64,000 nt of DNA from Latescibacteria bacterium UBA6620 (GCA_002433075.1 DJHM01000011.1:101026-165025); one strand, 5' to 3'; counted from the first letter of the stretch, positions 54,172 through 63,831 are shown. The notes: generated by a model not told the origin, from the letters alone. Translations and numbers: made by a program.

Positions 54172-55149
54172 TTAACAGATCATTCCTCGCTTCGCACGTA
54201 TCCCGTGCGCGGTCGGGTCGTCTCCCATCCATCGGTCGTCTACGGGGTCGGAGGCGAGTTGGTATCGCGTATCCGACGAAATTCGCAGCCGGTCCGTGTG
54301 ATTGTCCGAGCTGCTGTGCATCGTGTACATCGAGAAGATGAGAGCGTCCCCCATCGCGTAGTCGGTCGTCAGCCACCGACCGCCAAGCTCCGCCCGCGTG
54401 GCGATCGCATCCTTCGAATAGCTTCCACTGGAATTCCACCGCAAGGCTTCGCGTTCGTCCTGTTTCAGGTTCCGACCTTCCCGTTTGGCGGCCTCGACAA
54501 CCGCATCCGCCTCCCCTTCGCTGCAGTAGGCATCGACGTCGGACGATCCGTAGCTGGCCTTCAGTTCGGCGTTCAAATGCGACCGCTCAAGGACCATCAG
54601 TCCACCCATTTGCAGCGGCACGTCCCCGTAGGGGATCCAGGCCGTGTAGAGTTGCTTCGTGCCCCGCCCCATATAGACGATGTCGCAGTGAGGGTTCGTG
54701 GCGTGGGTGATCCCCGAACGCTTGCACCGAAACCAGGTGTAGTCGAAGTGAAGGGGGGGGCCGCCCAGGAAACGTGCAAAGAAATCCATCAACGGCCCCT
54801 CGTGGATGACTTTGTCAAGCGGCGGATTGTCGTTCGCCATTCTGGGCATAAATGGGCCTGTTGCCGCGGGATCGATCTCTTTTTCCGAGGCGACCCCATC
54901 GATCACGGGATGGTCCGGGTCCAGCGCACCGATCTCGCTCAACCGGGTCATCACCTCCAGTCGGGCTGCACGTACCTCCTCGACGTTCAGCAGACCGGGG
55001 AGAAAAAGGTAGCCGTCTTCGCCCATCCGCTCCCTGAGCGCCTCGGTGTCGTGCAACGCGTCGTCCGACCTTCGAAGCGGAGCGAAATCCCCGAGCGACG
55101 AGCCCAACGGATTCCCTTGATAGGTCAGATCCAGGTACCGGTCGTCCAT
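54172..55149 (-). CDS. Phytanoyl-CoA dioxygenase (PhyH) family protein
   Basis: 325 aa Fe(II)/2-oxoglutarate dioxygenase. NPHCDIVYMGRGTKQLYTAW holds His-x-Asp, PLQMGGLMVLERSHL is the family signature, and YTMHSSSDNHTDRLRISSDTRYQ carries the second His and the Arg. ATG at 55149 is preferred because GGAG precedes it by 6 nt; an ATG 12 nt earlier is in frame. It lies ~400 bp from the ssb gene. Confidence 0.93.
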   Translation of the reverse strand: MDDRYLDLTYQGNPLGSSLGDFAPLRRSDDALHDTEALRERMGEDGYLFLPGLLNVEEVRAARLEVMTRLSEIGALDPDHPVIDGVASEKEIDPAATGPFMPRMANDNPPLDKVIHEGPLMDFFARFLGGPPLHFDYTWFRCKRSGITHATNPHCDIVYMGRGTKQLYTAWIPYGDVPLQMGGLMVLERSHLNAELKASYGSSDVDAYCSEGEADAVVEAAKREGRNLKQDEREALRWNSSGSYSKDAIATRAELGGRWLTTDYAMGDALIFSMYTMHSSSDNHTDRLRISSDTRYQLASDPVDDRWMGDDPTAHGIRAKRGMIC

Positions 55150-55190
55150 CCGATTCTCCATCGTGAGTTAGATCCGAGTCTTCAAGCGGT

Positions 55191-55219
55191 ATACTAGCCC
55201 ATTCGAAGGGCGATGGCAA
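55191..55219 (-). promoter_or_regulatory. Putative sigma70-type promoter of the PhyH gene
   Basis: On the minus strand TTGCCA (55214-55219) and TAGTAT (55191-55196) are separated by 17 bp, ~41 nt before the ATG at 55149. Confidence 0.5.
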
Positions 55220-55481
55220 AGAGAGTGTTCCCCTCCACAGCTGGACGCCACCACCTGCCAGAAGAGCAGGGCTCGGCTGCAACCGAAACCCATTCGCGGA
55301 GTCCTCACCACACCTGCCTGCTCGCCGTAGCTCGCAGAGCGAAGGCGGGCTCTCCCCCGCCCCCGATCTCCCCCTCAGCTTGACACTCCCCCCTCACCCC
55401 CTTATACCCCCTCTCAGAGATAAACAATAGGTTATGATTTTATACTCCAGAGCGCTCGCGATGCCGCCAGTCTGAATGCGA
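55220..55481. other. Gene-free region with a hairpin repeat
   Basis: No credible gene. CGCC (55323-55326) and GGCG (55344-55347) form the ends of an imperfect hairpin with GCTC/GAGC inside (CGCCGTAGCTCGCAGAGCGA and on), a form often seen in interspersed repeats of large bacterial genomes. The part from 55420 to 55450 is AT-rich. Confidence 0.5.
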
Positions 55482-55520
55482 AAGCCCCGATACAGCACGT
55501 TTCCAGCTGCATCGGGGCTT
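55482..55520 (-). terminator. Intrinsic terminator downstream of ssb
   Basis: AAGCCCCGAT (55482-55491) pairs with ATCGGGGCTT (55511-55520), and CAGC with GCTG inside. It lies 27 nt beyond the ssb stop; the U tract on the minus strand is short, so some read-through is possible. Confidence 0.7.
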
Positions 55521-55546
55521 GATCGAACGAATGGATAGCGCTACGA

Positions 55547-56068
55547 TCAGAAGGGAAGGTCGTCGTCGGGATCGTTGAACGGGGGGGGCTCGGGCGGGCC
55601 GCCTTGAGGGCCGCCCTGGGGTGAACCGGCCTGACCGGAACCCGTTGCGTTCCCGCCCTGTTGAGGTGCTCCCTGGGGAGCTGCCGTATATCCGCCGTCG
55701 CGGTCGGCAGGAGGCCCATTGGAATCGTCACGCGAGTCGAGCATTTGCATTTCGCTCGCCACGATCTCTGTCGCGTAACGACGCTGGCCGTCCTGACCTT
55801 CCCAGGATCGTGTCTGTAACTTACCTTCGATATAGACCTTGCTTCCCTTGCGGAGATACTGATTGCAGATCTCTGCGAGCCTCCCCCAGGCGGCGATGCG
55901 ATGCCACTCCGTCCTCTCCTGCCGCTCGCCGCTGTTCTTGTCGGTCCAACTCTCGTTCGTGGCGATGCTGAAGTTGGCCACCCCGGCTCCGCTGGGGGTG
56001 TAACGCAGCTCGGGATCGCCACCGACGTTCCCCAGCAGAATTACTTTGTTGACGCCTCTTCGTGCCAT
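55547..56068 (-). CDS. ssb: Single-stranded DNA-binding protein
   Basis: 173 aa SSB that coats single-stranded DNA in replication, recombination and repair. [20 protein letters not shown] is the start of the OB fold (about 1-110), and [18 protein letters not shown] and [15 protein letters not shown] are conserved strands. The tail is rich in Gly, Gln and Pro and ends [11 protein letters not shown], the acidic tip that binds partner proteins. AGGAGG precedes the ATG. Confidence 0.98.
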   Translation of the reverse strand: MARRGVNKVILLGNVGGDPELRYTPSGAGVANFSIATNESWTDKNSGERQERTEWHRIAAWGRLAEICNQYLRKGSKVYIEGKLQTRSWEGQDGQRRYATEIVASEMQMLDSRDDSNGPPADRDGGYTAAPQGAPQQGGNATGSGQAGSPQGGPQGGPPEPPPFNDPDDDLPF

Positions 56069-56147
56069 TTTAAGGACCTCCTGAGATAGGTTCTGATCGA
56101 CGGGATAATGGCACGTCCCGGTGAACTGTTTGCGAATATAGCCGGGG

Positions 56148-57746
56148 GTGCTGGAGGTGTCAAGACGACCTCATTACACAGGAAATTCGAGACTTTTCGT
56201 GTCAATCACGGCCACACGAGCACGCATCGGCATCGCCTTTTGCGCGTTTCTGTTCATCCTGCAGGCCGGTTTTTCGGCCCGGCAGAAATCCCTGACGTGG
56301 GACGAGCCTACCTTCATCGTATCCGGGCTCAGTTATCTTCATACAGGGGAGCTCACACTCAACACCGAAGCGCCTCCGCTGCCCCAGTTTCTGGCCGCTC
56401 TCCCCCTTCTCCTTCTCGATCTCCATCCCCCGGATTACGCCTCTGACGATTTCACGCCTCGCACGCAGGTCAGGTTCGCGCGCGCATTCTTTACGGCCAA
56501 TCCCGATCGGGTAGACGTGATCGCAACCCTCTCCCGGATTCCATTCTGGCTGGCCGGCGCAATGATCGTGTGGCTCATCGGGAGCTTCGCGATGCGATTG
56601 ATGGGGCCCTCGGCCGGGGTATCTTCGGCCATCGTCGCATCGCTGTCACCTAATCTGATCGCCCACGGGCGGCTCGCTACATCGGATGCATTGGGCGCCC
56701 TCGGAATGCTCGCGGCCGTCTACGCAATCCACATTGTCGTGCGGCACCCGCACTGGAAAGGGTGGATGGGTGCTGGCGCCCTCGGAGCCACAGCTGTGCT
56801 CGCCAAATTCACGGCCCTGCTGCTGGGCCCGATCACTGCGATTCTGCTCCTGGTAGAGGTTCGGCGACGAACGGTGTCGCGTCGTCAGTTGCTGCACGCC
56901 GTCGCCCCGTTTCTGGCAGGCGCGCTCGCGGTCCTCACCGTTGGGTATCTTGGGGAACCCTGGCTCATCTTCAAGGGGTTGAGCCGAATTTATCAGAATA
57001 CCACGCCCGGCTACCAGTTCTACCTCCTCGGCCAGGTCTACGACCACCCGGTCTGGTACTACTACCTCGCGGCGGCGGCCATCAAGACACCTCTCCCTAC
57101 CCTGGTTCTGCTGGCCACCGGGGTGTGGATTCTGCGCGATCGAGGCGAGGCGCGCGATGTTCTTCTCTACTGCGCCGTTCCCTTCACCATCCTGATGGTC
57201 GTCACGGCCTTCGATCAGGCCAATCTTGGACTCCGACGCATCCTGCCCGCCTATCCCTTCGCCTTCGTCTTCCTGGGTGTGACCGGCCTGGCGGGTGCCT
57301 GCCGCCCCTGTAGACATCTCCACCTAGCGCTCCTCGTGGGTTGCGCTCTCGTCGCCGTATCCATTTACCCCAACCATCTCACTTACTTCAACGTGATGGC
57401 CGGAGGACCTTCCAGGGGCCCCTACCTGATGGACGACAGCAACGTCGACTGGGGCCAGAACTTCCCCGCCCTCAGCGCGTGGCAGCGAACCCACCACACC
57501 CACGAACCCCTCAAGCTTTTCTACTTCGGTACGTTGCCGCCAGAGCTTTATGGCATCGATCATACACCCATCCCGAACGACGAGATCGTTTCTCCCCAAC
57601 CCGGCGTCTATGCGGTCAGCGCGCACCAACTCGTCTACATCCGCAAGACTGCACGTCTTGCCGGTGCCGACGTGGATTGGCTGGATCGATTCGAACCCTT
57701 CGATCGCCTCGGTGGGAGTATTTATCTGTACCGATTTCCTCAGTGA
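56148..57746 (+). CDS. GT-C-fold membrane glycosyltransferase (PMT/GT39-like)
   Basis: 532 aa with about ten hydrophobic helices. The first loop has [17 protein letters not shown] with the Asp-Glu pair typical of dolichyl/undecaprenyl-phosphate mannosyltransferases, later [12 protein letters not shown] and [14 protein letters not shown] in a periplasmic tail. Would transfer a sugar from a polyprenyl phosphate to a protein or lipid. The start is unclear: GTG 56148 or GTG 56199, neither with a strong Shine-Dalgarno. It is divergent from ssb. Confidence 0.8.
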   Translation: MLEVSRRPHYTGNSRLFVSITATRARIGIAFCAFLFILQAGFSARQKSLTWDEPTFIVSGLSYLHTGELTLNTEAPPLPQFLAALPLLLLDLHPPDYASDDFTPRTQVRFARAFFTANPDRVDVIATLSRIPFWLAGAMIVWLIGSFAMRLMGPSAGVSSAIVASLSPNLIAHGRLATSDALGALGMLAAVYAIHIVVRHPHWKGWMGAGALGATAVLAKFTALLLGPITAILLLVEVRRRTVSRRQLLHAVAPFLAGALAVLTVGYLGEPWLIFKGLSRIYQNTTPGYQFYLLGQVYDHPVWYYYLAAAAIKTPLPTLVLLATGVWILRDRGEARDVLLYCAVPFTILMVVTAFDQANLGLRRILPAYPFAFVFLGVTGLAGACRPCRHLHLALLVGCALVAVSIYPNHLTYFNVMAGGPSRGPYLMDDSNVDWGQNFPALSAWQRTHHTHEPLKLFYFGTLPPELYGIDHTPIPNDEIVSPQPGVYAVSAHQLVYIRKTARLAGADVDWLDRFEPFDRLGGSIYLYRFPQ

Positions 57747-57874
57747 GGGTTGACCATTCCCCCTTGCGTCTCTCTGCCTGCGGGGGTGGACGGTAGGCAG
57801 TGGGCGGTCCGTTCGGCCACGTTCGTGGCCTCACCCGGCAGAAACGACTCTCGGTCCAAGATTGGTGTACACAG

Positions 57875-57897
57875 AAAAAGCGACCGCATCGGGTCGC
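57875..57897 (-). terminator. Intrinsic terminator for the small membrane protein gene
   Basis: On the minus strand GCGACC-CGATGC-GGTCGC is followed by TTTTTCTG. A second hairpin, GGCCAC-GTTC-GTGGCC at 57815-57830, lies further on and may stop the convergent plus-strand transcript. Confidence 0.75.
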
Positions 57898-57948
57898 CAT
57901 CGAATCATCCTCAATCTTCTGCCGTTACGGGCTTCCGCCCATCGCCCC

Positions 57949-58392
57949 TTACCGCGCCCCACCCTTCCTTGCTTCGACTTCAGCTTGATGTAATATGCCT
58001 CGAATCGCTTTGGCGAGGGCGGGGGCGGCCTTCTCGCGAATCATCCGTTGGGCGCGCTCCCGCTGGCGCCTGATTTCCAGTGGCGTCATCTGCTTCTGCG
58101 GCTGCTTGTTTCGAATCGCCGTGCGCACCTTATCCACACGGCGGACACTCTCCTCTTCCCCCGTTTCCTTCGGCCAGAGTCGGATAAACAGGTAGAAGGC
58201 CACGGCCATCGACAGGACGCCTGAAAAAGCCACGACCACCACCTGAAGTCGGTACATCACCCCGAAGGTGAGCACCACACAGCCACCAATCGCGACAAGC
58301 AGGCTCGCGATGCTCAGGATCCGATAGATCCTTCCGCGGACCTCCGATTCCTTCAGCCCTCTGGTGAAGAATGTGAATGTCTTCGTAAACAA
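57949..58392 (-). CDS. Small membrane protein, unknown
   Basis: 147 aa from a TTG at 58392 that has GAAGGG 8 nt upstream; the start is uncertain and the frame is open further upstream. Two membrane helices (SIASLLVAIGGCVVLTFGV and VVVVAFSGVLSMAVAFYLF) are followed by a basic helical tail (LEIRRQRERAQRMIREKAAP). No family recognised. It comes 29 nt after the DUF6785 gene and is likely co-transcribed with it. Confidence 0.65.
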   Translation of the reverse strand: MFTKTFTFFTRGLKESEVRGRIYRILSIASLLVAIGGCVVLTFGVMYRLQVVVVAFSGVLSMAVAFYLFIRLWPKETGEEESVRRVDKVRTAIRNKQPQKQMTPLEIRRQRERAQRMIREKAAPALAKAIRGILHQAEVEARKGGAR

Positions 58393-58421
58393 ATCAGAAA
58401 GCCCTTCGATGCACAGAACGC

Positions 58422-60401
58422 TCAGTCGCCCCAGAAGAGGTTGTGTCCCCCAGCGGGGAACCAGACCAAATCTACGGCCATACTGACCAGCAGGGCGAAC
58501 GTATAACCGACCATCAGACCGATGAAGAGCGGAATCCCTCGCCGATAGAGCGAGATCCCGCCGACTCGCATCACGACGAACTTGATCACCCACGTCACGA
58601 AAACGGACACGATCGACGTGCGCGTAGAATAACGGGTAACGAGTGTGTAGCCAACGGGATGAAGCGGCCACCAGGTGAATCGATATTGACAATACGTCAT
58701 CACCCCGACGATGGCGGCACCCACGCCGGTGAACAGCATCCTGACGCCGTGGTGCTTATCTCCACCGAGATCGCGAATCGTCGTGACGATGCCATCGAAA
58801 TAACGGGGCGCCGCGGTCCTGAACATATAGGAACCGAAATTGAACGCTCCATCCTGGTAACCCAGGTAAATCGTGGACGTCGCCGCCGCCACGAGCGAAA
58901 TCAGCAACGTGGCCAGGATGGTCGTCCCCAGCAGTCGCGCGTAGGGTCCCAGGCTCTGACCCAACCGCGAAGCGTGGGCCGCACTCGGCATCGCGAACGC
59001 TTTCCCGTTCTGATAGCAGCTTTTTAGCAGCTGCTGCATCGCCACAGACCCCGGCTGCAGCGAACCCGGGGGAGCAAAGCCGAGAAGGTCGACACCCAGG
59101 CCCGGTGACTCTGCAAAAACCAGGCCCGTCATCGCGATTACCTTGGCGAACCCGATGTAGAACACGAACCAGAAGACGACCAGCGCGACCGAAAGAACAG
59201 GGTGCATCCCCCCCTTCGTCAGCCACAGGACCATAAACACAACAGAAGCCACGAAGAGCCAGACCGAGGTGCGATAGGATAGCAACTCCTTGCTGTCGTC
59301 CAGCAGCTGCCGATTTCTGAAGGCCTGCAAGAACACTTTCTTCAAGTGATCTCTCGCCGTCCACAGGCCCCAGACACAGAACACGATATACCCACCCATC
59401 GCCTGCTCCCGGGTCCCCGCCAGGTCCCCCAGTCCTTCCACGAACCCCAGTCGATTCACGGCCCCGATCTGAAGCCACGTGAGCAGCCAGAAGAACCAGA
59501 TCGAAAACAACATCTGTAAGTCCGTGAAGTAGGCAAAAGCGACGATCAGGAAGTTGATCCGCCCGTGGAGGGCGGGTACGTATCGACCCAAGTCCACACT
59601 GTGGTTCTCGATCCCCACCGTAATCACCGGAAAATCAGGTCGGAAGTATCCCACGATGTAGAGGAGGACGATTCCGGCCGGAATCGAGAATCCTACCCAG
59701 AACATCCTTCCCTTCATCACCTCGGGCCAGGTCCGGGCGCGGCTGGCATTGGCCAGTTCCAGCGTCACCTGGGCGAACGGAAACGGCAGCCGTTCCAGAT
59801 CGACCCACTGGCGACGGATCATCGAGCCGAAGGACACGCAACCGACACCGACCGCGCCCAGGAACGCAAGCCACCAGAACGTGGGTCGTAACCAGATTTC
59901 CCACGGAACCGAACCTCCGGCCGGTAACCCCTCGTAAAACCACGCCAGTTGCGGCCCTGCGTCCTCAACAACCAGCCACGGCGGAACAAGCCCGAACGCG
60001 TACTCCGCCCAGAGGTTTTCGGGCGACGCCACATAGTGCAGAATCGCGAACGTCGCCAACACTCGGCCGAGAAGCTCGTTGATGTGGATGCAGGTGTAGG
60101 AGACCGAGAAGACGGCCACCAGTTCCCAGGGCTGAAGCGGGGTTCCCAGGCGCAGTCCCCTGAGCAGTGGATTCACGACGCAAAGGAGAAGGAGGAACGG
60201 CATCAGCACACCCATCGGAATCATTCCCTCGACGAGGGAAATCGTCCTTACAACATGCTGGGTGTAGGGTATGAACGCGTTGATCCCAACGGTCAGACCA
60301 GACGCGATCAGAATCGTGCGGAGTGTGGAACCCCCGATCGGTTCGGCGGAAAATTCGGGGATTGGTAGCGAAGGGGCGACGGCGGGATCAGACAAGAACA
60401 C
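58422..60401 (-). CDS. DUF6785-family multi-pass membrane protein (OPT-like)
   Basis: 659 aa with about 14-16 membrane segments, e.g. GMIPMGVLMPFLLLLCVVNP, WWLAFLGAVGVGCVSFGSM, LLISLVAAATSTIYLGYQ and LFIGLMVGYTFALLVSMAV. ERLPFPFAQVTLE and RRGIPLFIGLMVGYT resemble the DUF6785/DUF6784 family, related to oligopeptide transporters and common in uncultivated planctomycete-like and Latescibacterota genomes. Function unknown, transport likely. Start is GTG 60401 (TTG 60395 is also possible). Confidence 0.8.
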   Translation of the reverse strand: MFLSDPAVAPSLPIPEFSAEPIGGSTLRTILIASGLTVGINAFIPYTQHVVRTISLVEGMIPMGVLMPFLLLLCVVNPLLRGLRLGTPLQPWELVAVFSVSYTCIHINELLGRVLATFAILHYVASPENLWAEYAFGLVPPWLVVEDAGPQLAWFYEGLPAGGSVPWEIWLRPTFWWLAFLGAVGVGCVSFGSMIRRQWVDLERLPFPFAQVTLELANASRARTWPEVMKGRMFWVGFSIPAGIVLLYIVGYFRPDFPVITVGIENHSVDLGRYVPALHGRINFLIVAFAYFTDLQMLFSIWFFWLLTWLQIGAVNRLGFVEGLGDLAGTREQAMGGYIVFCVWGLWTARDHLKKVFLQAFRNRQLLDDSKELLSYRTSVWLFVASVVFMVLWLTKGGMHPVLSVALVVFWFVFYIGFAKVIAMTGLVFAESPGLGVDLLGFAPPGSLQPGSVAMQQLLKSCYQNGKAFAMPSAAHASRLGQSLGPYARLLGTTILATLLISLVAAATSTIYLGYQDGAFNFGSYMFRTAAPRYFDGIVTTIRDLGGDKHHGVRMLFTGVGAAIVGVMTYCQYRFTWWPLHPVGYTLVTRYSTRTSIVSVFVTWVIKFVVMRVGGISLYRRGIPLFIGLMVGYTFALLVSMAVDLVWFPAGGHNLFWGD

Positions 60402-60452
60402 CCCCTCGGTAGGGAAGCCGGGTGGAGAGAGAGCGCCGCATCCGGTGTCCGA

Positions 60453-60475
60453 CCGGAACCGGTGGACGGTTCCGG
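60453..60475. repeat. Perfect 9-bp inverted repeat in a divergent intergenic region
   Basis: CCGGAACCG (60453-60461) and CGGTTCCGG (60467-60475) around GTGGA. It lies 52 nt upstream of the DUF6785 start and 154 nt before the small basic protein, consistent with an operator or RNA hairpin. Confidence 0.65.
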
Positions 60476-60628
60476 GGCAGGCGACACGAATGGTACGAGG
60501 CTTGCAAAAGAAGCTGGAGAAGACCTGTGGACACGGCGGAAAACCGCGAGAGAAACCCGGAATCCGGGCCGAACGACGGCTCCTCTCGTGCGCTTCCGCC
60601 GGAAAAACATCCCACCCAGGAGGAAGAA

Positions 60629-60805
60629 ATGTCCCCGGAAGCCATCCAGAGCCTCATCGAACTCTTCGGCGTAGAGAAGGGCGTCAAGATTCTGAATCTC
60701 TTCACCGCGCCGAACGAAAAGCGATCTTTCCCCCATAGCCCTCGTCCCATCCGGGCGGGCCGACCTCGGCTGTCGACTGTAGCCAAAGAGACCGTCAACG
60801 CCTGA
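60629..60805 (+). CDS. Small basic protein, 58 aa
   Basis: 58 aa with AGGAGG 6 nt upstream of the ATG. The N-terminal half (MSPEAIQSLIELFGVEKGV) could be a short amphipathic helix, and the second half is basic with RPIRAGRPRLSTVA, a sequence reminiscent of an AT-hook but not enough to call one. No family recognised. Stop codon is directly adjacent to the stop of cysK on the other strand. The strong ribosome site is the main evidence. Confidence 0.65.
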   Translation: MSPEAIQSLIELFGVEKGVKILNLFTAPNEKRSFPHSPRPIRAGRPRLSTVAKETVNA

Positions 60806-61744
60806 TCATCGATCCACGAATCCCGGGACGCTGAAGTAGCGTTCGCCCGAGTCGCAGATCACCGTGGCCACGCGTTTTCCAGGCCCGAGCCGTCGTGCGA
60901 CCTGGAGGGCGACCAGAACGTTGGCCCCCGCCGAAATGCCAGCAAGGATTCCCTCCTCCTTCGACAGGCGACGCGCCGTCGAAATCGAGTCCTCATCCTT
61001 CACCGTCACGGTCTCGTTGTAGATCGCCTCGTCCAGCACGTTCGGTACGAACCCGGCTCCGATACCCTGAATGCCGTGAACGCCCTGGGAACCGCCAGAC
61101 AGGACCGCGGATCGCTCGGGCTCGACGGCAACGATCAGCACATCCGGATTGGCCTCTTTGAGAACCCGGCCGACCCCGGTAATCGTCCCCCCCGTTCCTA
61201 CGCCCGAAACGAACGCATCGATCCGACCGTCGCAGGATTTCAGCAACTCCGGTCCGGTCGATGCACGATGGACTTCGGGATTCGCGGGATTGTCGAACTG
61301 CCGTGGCACGAACATCCCATCCGGGTCCTCCGCTGCGATTGCGTCCGCACGGGCGACCGCCCCGGCCATATCGTCGTCGGCTGGCGTCAGCACCAGCTCC
61401 GCACCATAGCTGGCCAGTAAATTGCGCCGCTCCACACTCATCGACTCGGGCATTGTCAGAATGAGTCGATATCCTCGTGCGGCCGCGATCATTGCCAGAC
61501 TGATCCCCGTGTTACCGCTGGTCGGCTCGACGATCGTCATCCCGGCACGGAGCGCACCCCTTTGAACGGCATCGTCGATCATCGCTGCGGCGATCCGGTC
61601 CTTCACCGTGCGAGCCGGGTTCAGAAGTTCCAGCTTCGCGACCACCTCGGCATCCGCGTCTGTAACCATCCGGTTCAGGCGCACGACAGGTGTCGTGCCG
61701 ATCAGATCCTGAATGTCATTCGTGACCCGATTGGGTAAAGCCAC
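60806..61744 (-). CDS. cysK: Cysteine synthase A (O-acetylserine sulfhydrylase)
   Basis: 312 aa PLP enzyme making cysteine from O-acetylserine and sulfide. LIGTTPVVRLNR, NPARTVKDRIAAAM with Lys48, EPTSGNTGISLAM (substrate loop) and SGVGTGGTITGVGR (phosphate loop) are diagnostic, as is GISAGANVLVAL near the end. GTG start with GGAG 6 nt upstream, 2 nt after the NUDIX stop. Sulfide from sulfatase-released sulfate would be a natural input, though no reduction genes are present here. Confidence 0.96.
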   Translation of the reverse strand: MALPNRVTNDIQDLIGTTPVVRLNRMVTDADAEVVAKLELLNPARTVKDRIAAAMIDDAVQRGALRAGMTIVEPTSGNTGISLAMIAAARGYRLILTMPESMSVERRNLLASYGAELVLTPADDDMAGAVARADAIAAEDPDGMFVPRQFDNPANPEVHRASTGPELLKSCDGRIDAFVSGVGTGGTITGVGRVLKEANPDVLIVAVEPERSAVLSGGSQGVHGIQGIGAGFVPNVLDEAIYNETVTVKDEDSISTARRLSKEEGILAGISAGANVLVALQVARRLGPGKRVATVICDSGERYFSVPGFVDR

Positions 61745-61746
61745 GG

Positions 61747-62220
61747 CTACTCCTTGTGTGCGGTCGTTGACAACGGCGGGGTTTCTGATGCCTCTCCGAC
61801 TCGGGCGATGGCCTCGCGGCCCAGCACCCGGATGTCTTCGTGGATCGCCTCATCAGCCAGGTCTTCCAGGCTGCACCAGCGAAAACCGGACGCCTCCGCG
61901 TCACTCACCGACAGCGCCCCCCCGGTCACCCGGGCGTAATAGATCAGGTCGATGTGCTGATGATCGTTCGAAATGTCCTCCAGAAGAATGCACTCCGGCC
62001 GGCCCAGGACCTCGACTTCGCCCAACGGTCTGCGCGAGGACAGCAGTTCCACCTCGAGTCCGGTTTCCTCCCTGACTTCGCGTCGGGCTGCGTCATCGGG
62101 CAACTCATCGGGGTCGATATGACCGCCCGGAGGAAACCAGGCGCCTATTTTCCTGTGGAAAAGCAGAAGGGTACGGTCGTCCTGGACGACGAATGTCGTG
62201 GCTGTAAAGTCGCGGGTCAT
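61747..62220 (-). CDS. NUDIX hydrolase
   Basis: 157 aa. The Nudix box GGHIDPDELPDDAARREVREE followed by TG fits G-x5-E-x7-REUxEExGU (residues 33-54). It would hydrolyse a nucleoside diphosphate linked to another group; substrate unknown. No obvious Shine-Dalgarno at the ATG at 62220. Its stop is 2 nt ahead of the cysK start, so both are probably co-transcribed. Confidence 0.93.
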   Translation of the reverse strand: MTRDFTATTFVVQDDRTLLLFHRKIGAWFPPGGHIDPDELPDDAARREVREETGLEVELLSSRRPLGEVEVLGRPECILLEDISNDHQHIDLIYYARVTGGALSVSDAEASGFRWCSLEDLADEAIHEDIRVLGREAIARVGEASETPPLSTTAHKE

Positions 62221-62362
62221 AGAATGCGGGAAGGGGCGAATGGGCGTGCAATATAGGCCGACCTCCGACGCTCATCAACCCCCTCCCGGAGCAAGACGCT
62301 TTCTTGACGATCTCCATCTGCGGCAATATCCTTGATTCAAGGGTAGGAAAGGAACCGGCGGA

Positions 62363-63831
62363 ATGCTGATCAGCGATTTCTTCGTCAAGAAGGGCCATCG
62401 TCGAGCCGTCACATCAGAGGCCCGTGGCCTGGAGCGCCTCCAGTCCTTCAACGTCACCTCCGCGAACTGTATTTTTCTCACTACCGCCGATGGCGTGGAA
62501 GTCAACGAGGAGATCGGGAAGGTCGAGTTCTTCCACTCTCGAGGGCGTCTCCTCGTCGACGATCAAAGTGTGAGCGTCAGTACGCCCGATGGCCTCAAAG
62601 CCGAGGATCGGGACCGCTTCCTCGGCCGGGGTGAAACGGTCCGACTCTGGTTCCTCTACCAGCGTATCCCCAGGGTTCTCGTCGTCGTCGTCGAACAGCA
62701 CGCCCATCTCAAATCGAACGGCGTGCCACGACTCAACCCCAGTTCGGGGGTGGGGTTCCCGCTACGTCCGCTGTCGGACGTCATCAAGCAGGACCAACGG
62801 AACTCCCTTCGCTTCTCCCACCGGACGCCCCCCGGGGCCCTTCCCGTCTACCCACAGGTTTTCTTCGACGTGTTCGCGATGCGCACAAACCTCCAGCCTC
62901 CTTCGGAGGGCGCCATCCCTCCGTGGATCGAAACCTCAGAGTCTATCCACACGCCTCCATCGATCCGCCTCGACCCGACGACGCGTTCAGTCCCGTGGAC
63001 CTCGTCGCCCGGTTCAAGGACGCGATGCGCCTGAACCCGACCGAAGACCGCAAAGTCTACGTCAGCAAACCCTACCTCGATGAAAAGCTGCAGAAAGGGC
63101 TGCTTCTCGACCTTGGCTACTCGGACGTGCTCGGGTTGAGCAGCGAAGAAGAAGGTCGAACTCTCCATATCAAGAAGCCGACCCTCGCCTGGACGAAGGA
63201 TCGCCGCGATCCTCACCACCTCGGACTGGGAGGCATTCTCATTCTTCATTATGGATCGAGAGCGCCGATCTCCGGCCGGAAAGAATACTTTCAGCTGGTC
63301 ACCGAGATCGTCAAGGATGGGCTGGAGAACATCACGATTCGCCCCGTGGCGCAGGAAGCGATCGAGGGAGGGATCCGACTGGGCCTCCTCGATTTCAGCG
63401 CCAACGGGTTCAGAATCGACGCGATCGAGGAGTTCATCGACTACGCAGAGCCCTCCGACAGACTCACGACGGCCGAGCAGTTCGAGAGACTTCAACAACA
63501 CCTGTTTCTTTTCGCGTTCTACCCGAAGATTCGGTTCTCCCGCGAGATCGAGACCCATCGTCCCGCGCTTCCCAAACGCATCAGCGTCCTCGGTCAGATC
63601 GTTCGAAGCTAAATCGACTGGGAGGACGAAGATGAGGAAAGGGGTCGATTCCGAACGTTCGGCGTCAAGTTGATGTACGATCCTTTGGATTACGGACTGG
63701 AGGAATTCCGGTACAGCCGGTGGGAAATGATTCGACCGTTCAAAGAGAATCGTCACTTCAAGAAAGTACACAAGTCCTTGAACGGACTGATCGCTTTTCT
63801 TGAAAGCCAAGCGAAGGAAGGAGAGGGGTAG
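62363..63831 (+). pseudogene. PilZ-like protein, frameshifted and with an internal stop
   Basis: The N-terminal frame from 62363 (MLISDFFVKKGHRRAVTSEA) contains KQDQRNSLRFSHR, an RxxxR-like c-di-GMP motif of PilZ proteins. A one-base deletion near 62925-62945 shifts to the frame with LRVYPHASIDPPRPDDAFSP and KVYVSKPYLDEKLQKGLLLD, then TAA at 63610-63612 interrupts VRS-stop-IDWEDEDEERGRF, and the frame continues to TAG at 63831. About 490 codons in total. The PilZ call is tentative. Either a pseudogene or assembly errors. Confidence 0.6.

Noticed and set aside
53170..55197. Long + strand open frame of 675 codons
   Set aside because: It is antisense to the mutarotase-like and PhyH genes and translates to Arg/His-rich text with no motif, as expected from GC-rich third-position bias of the true genes.
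15399..63831. Alternative genetic code (TGA or TAA read as amino acid)
   Set aside because: TGA and TAA are used as ordinary stops throughout, including the ATGA and GTGA overlaps, and the interrupted codons stand for different amino acids.
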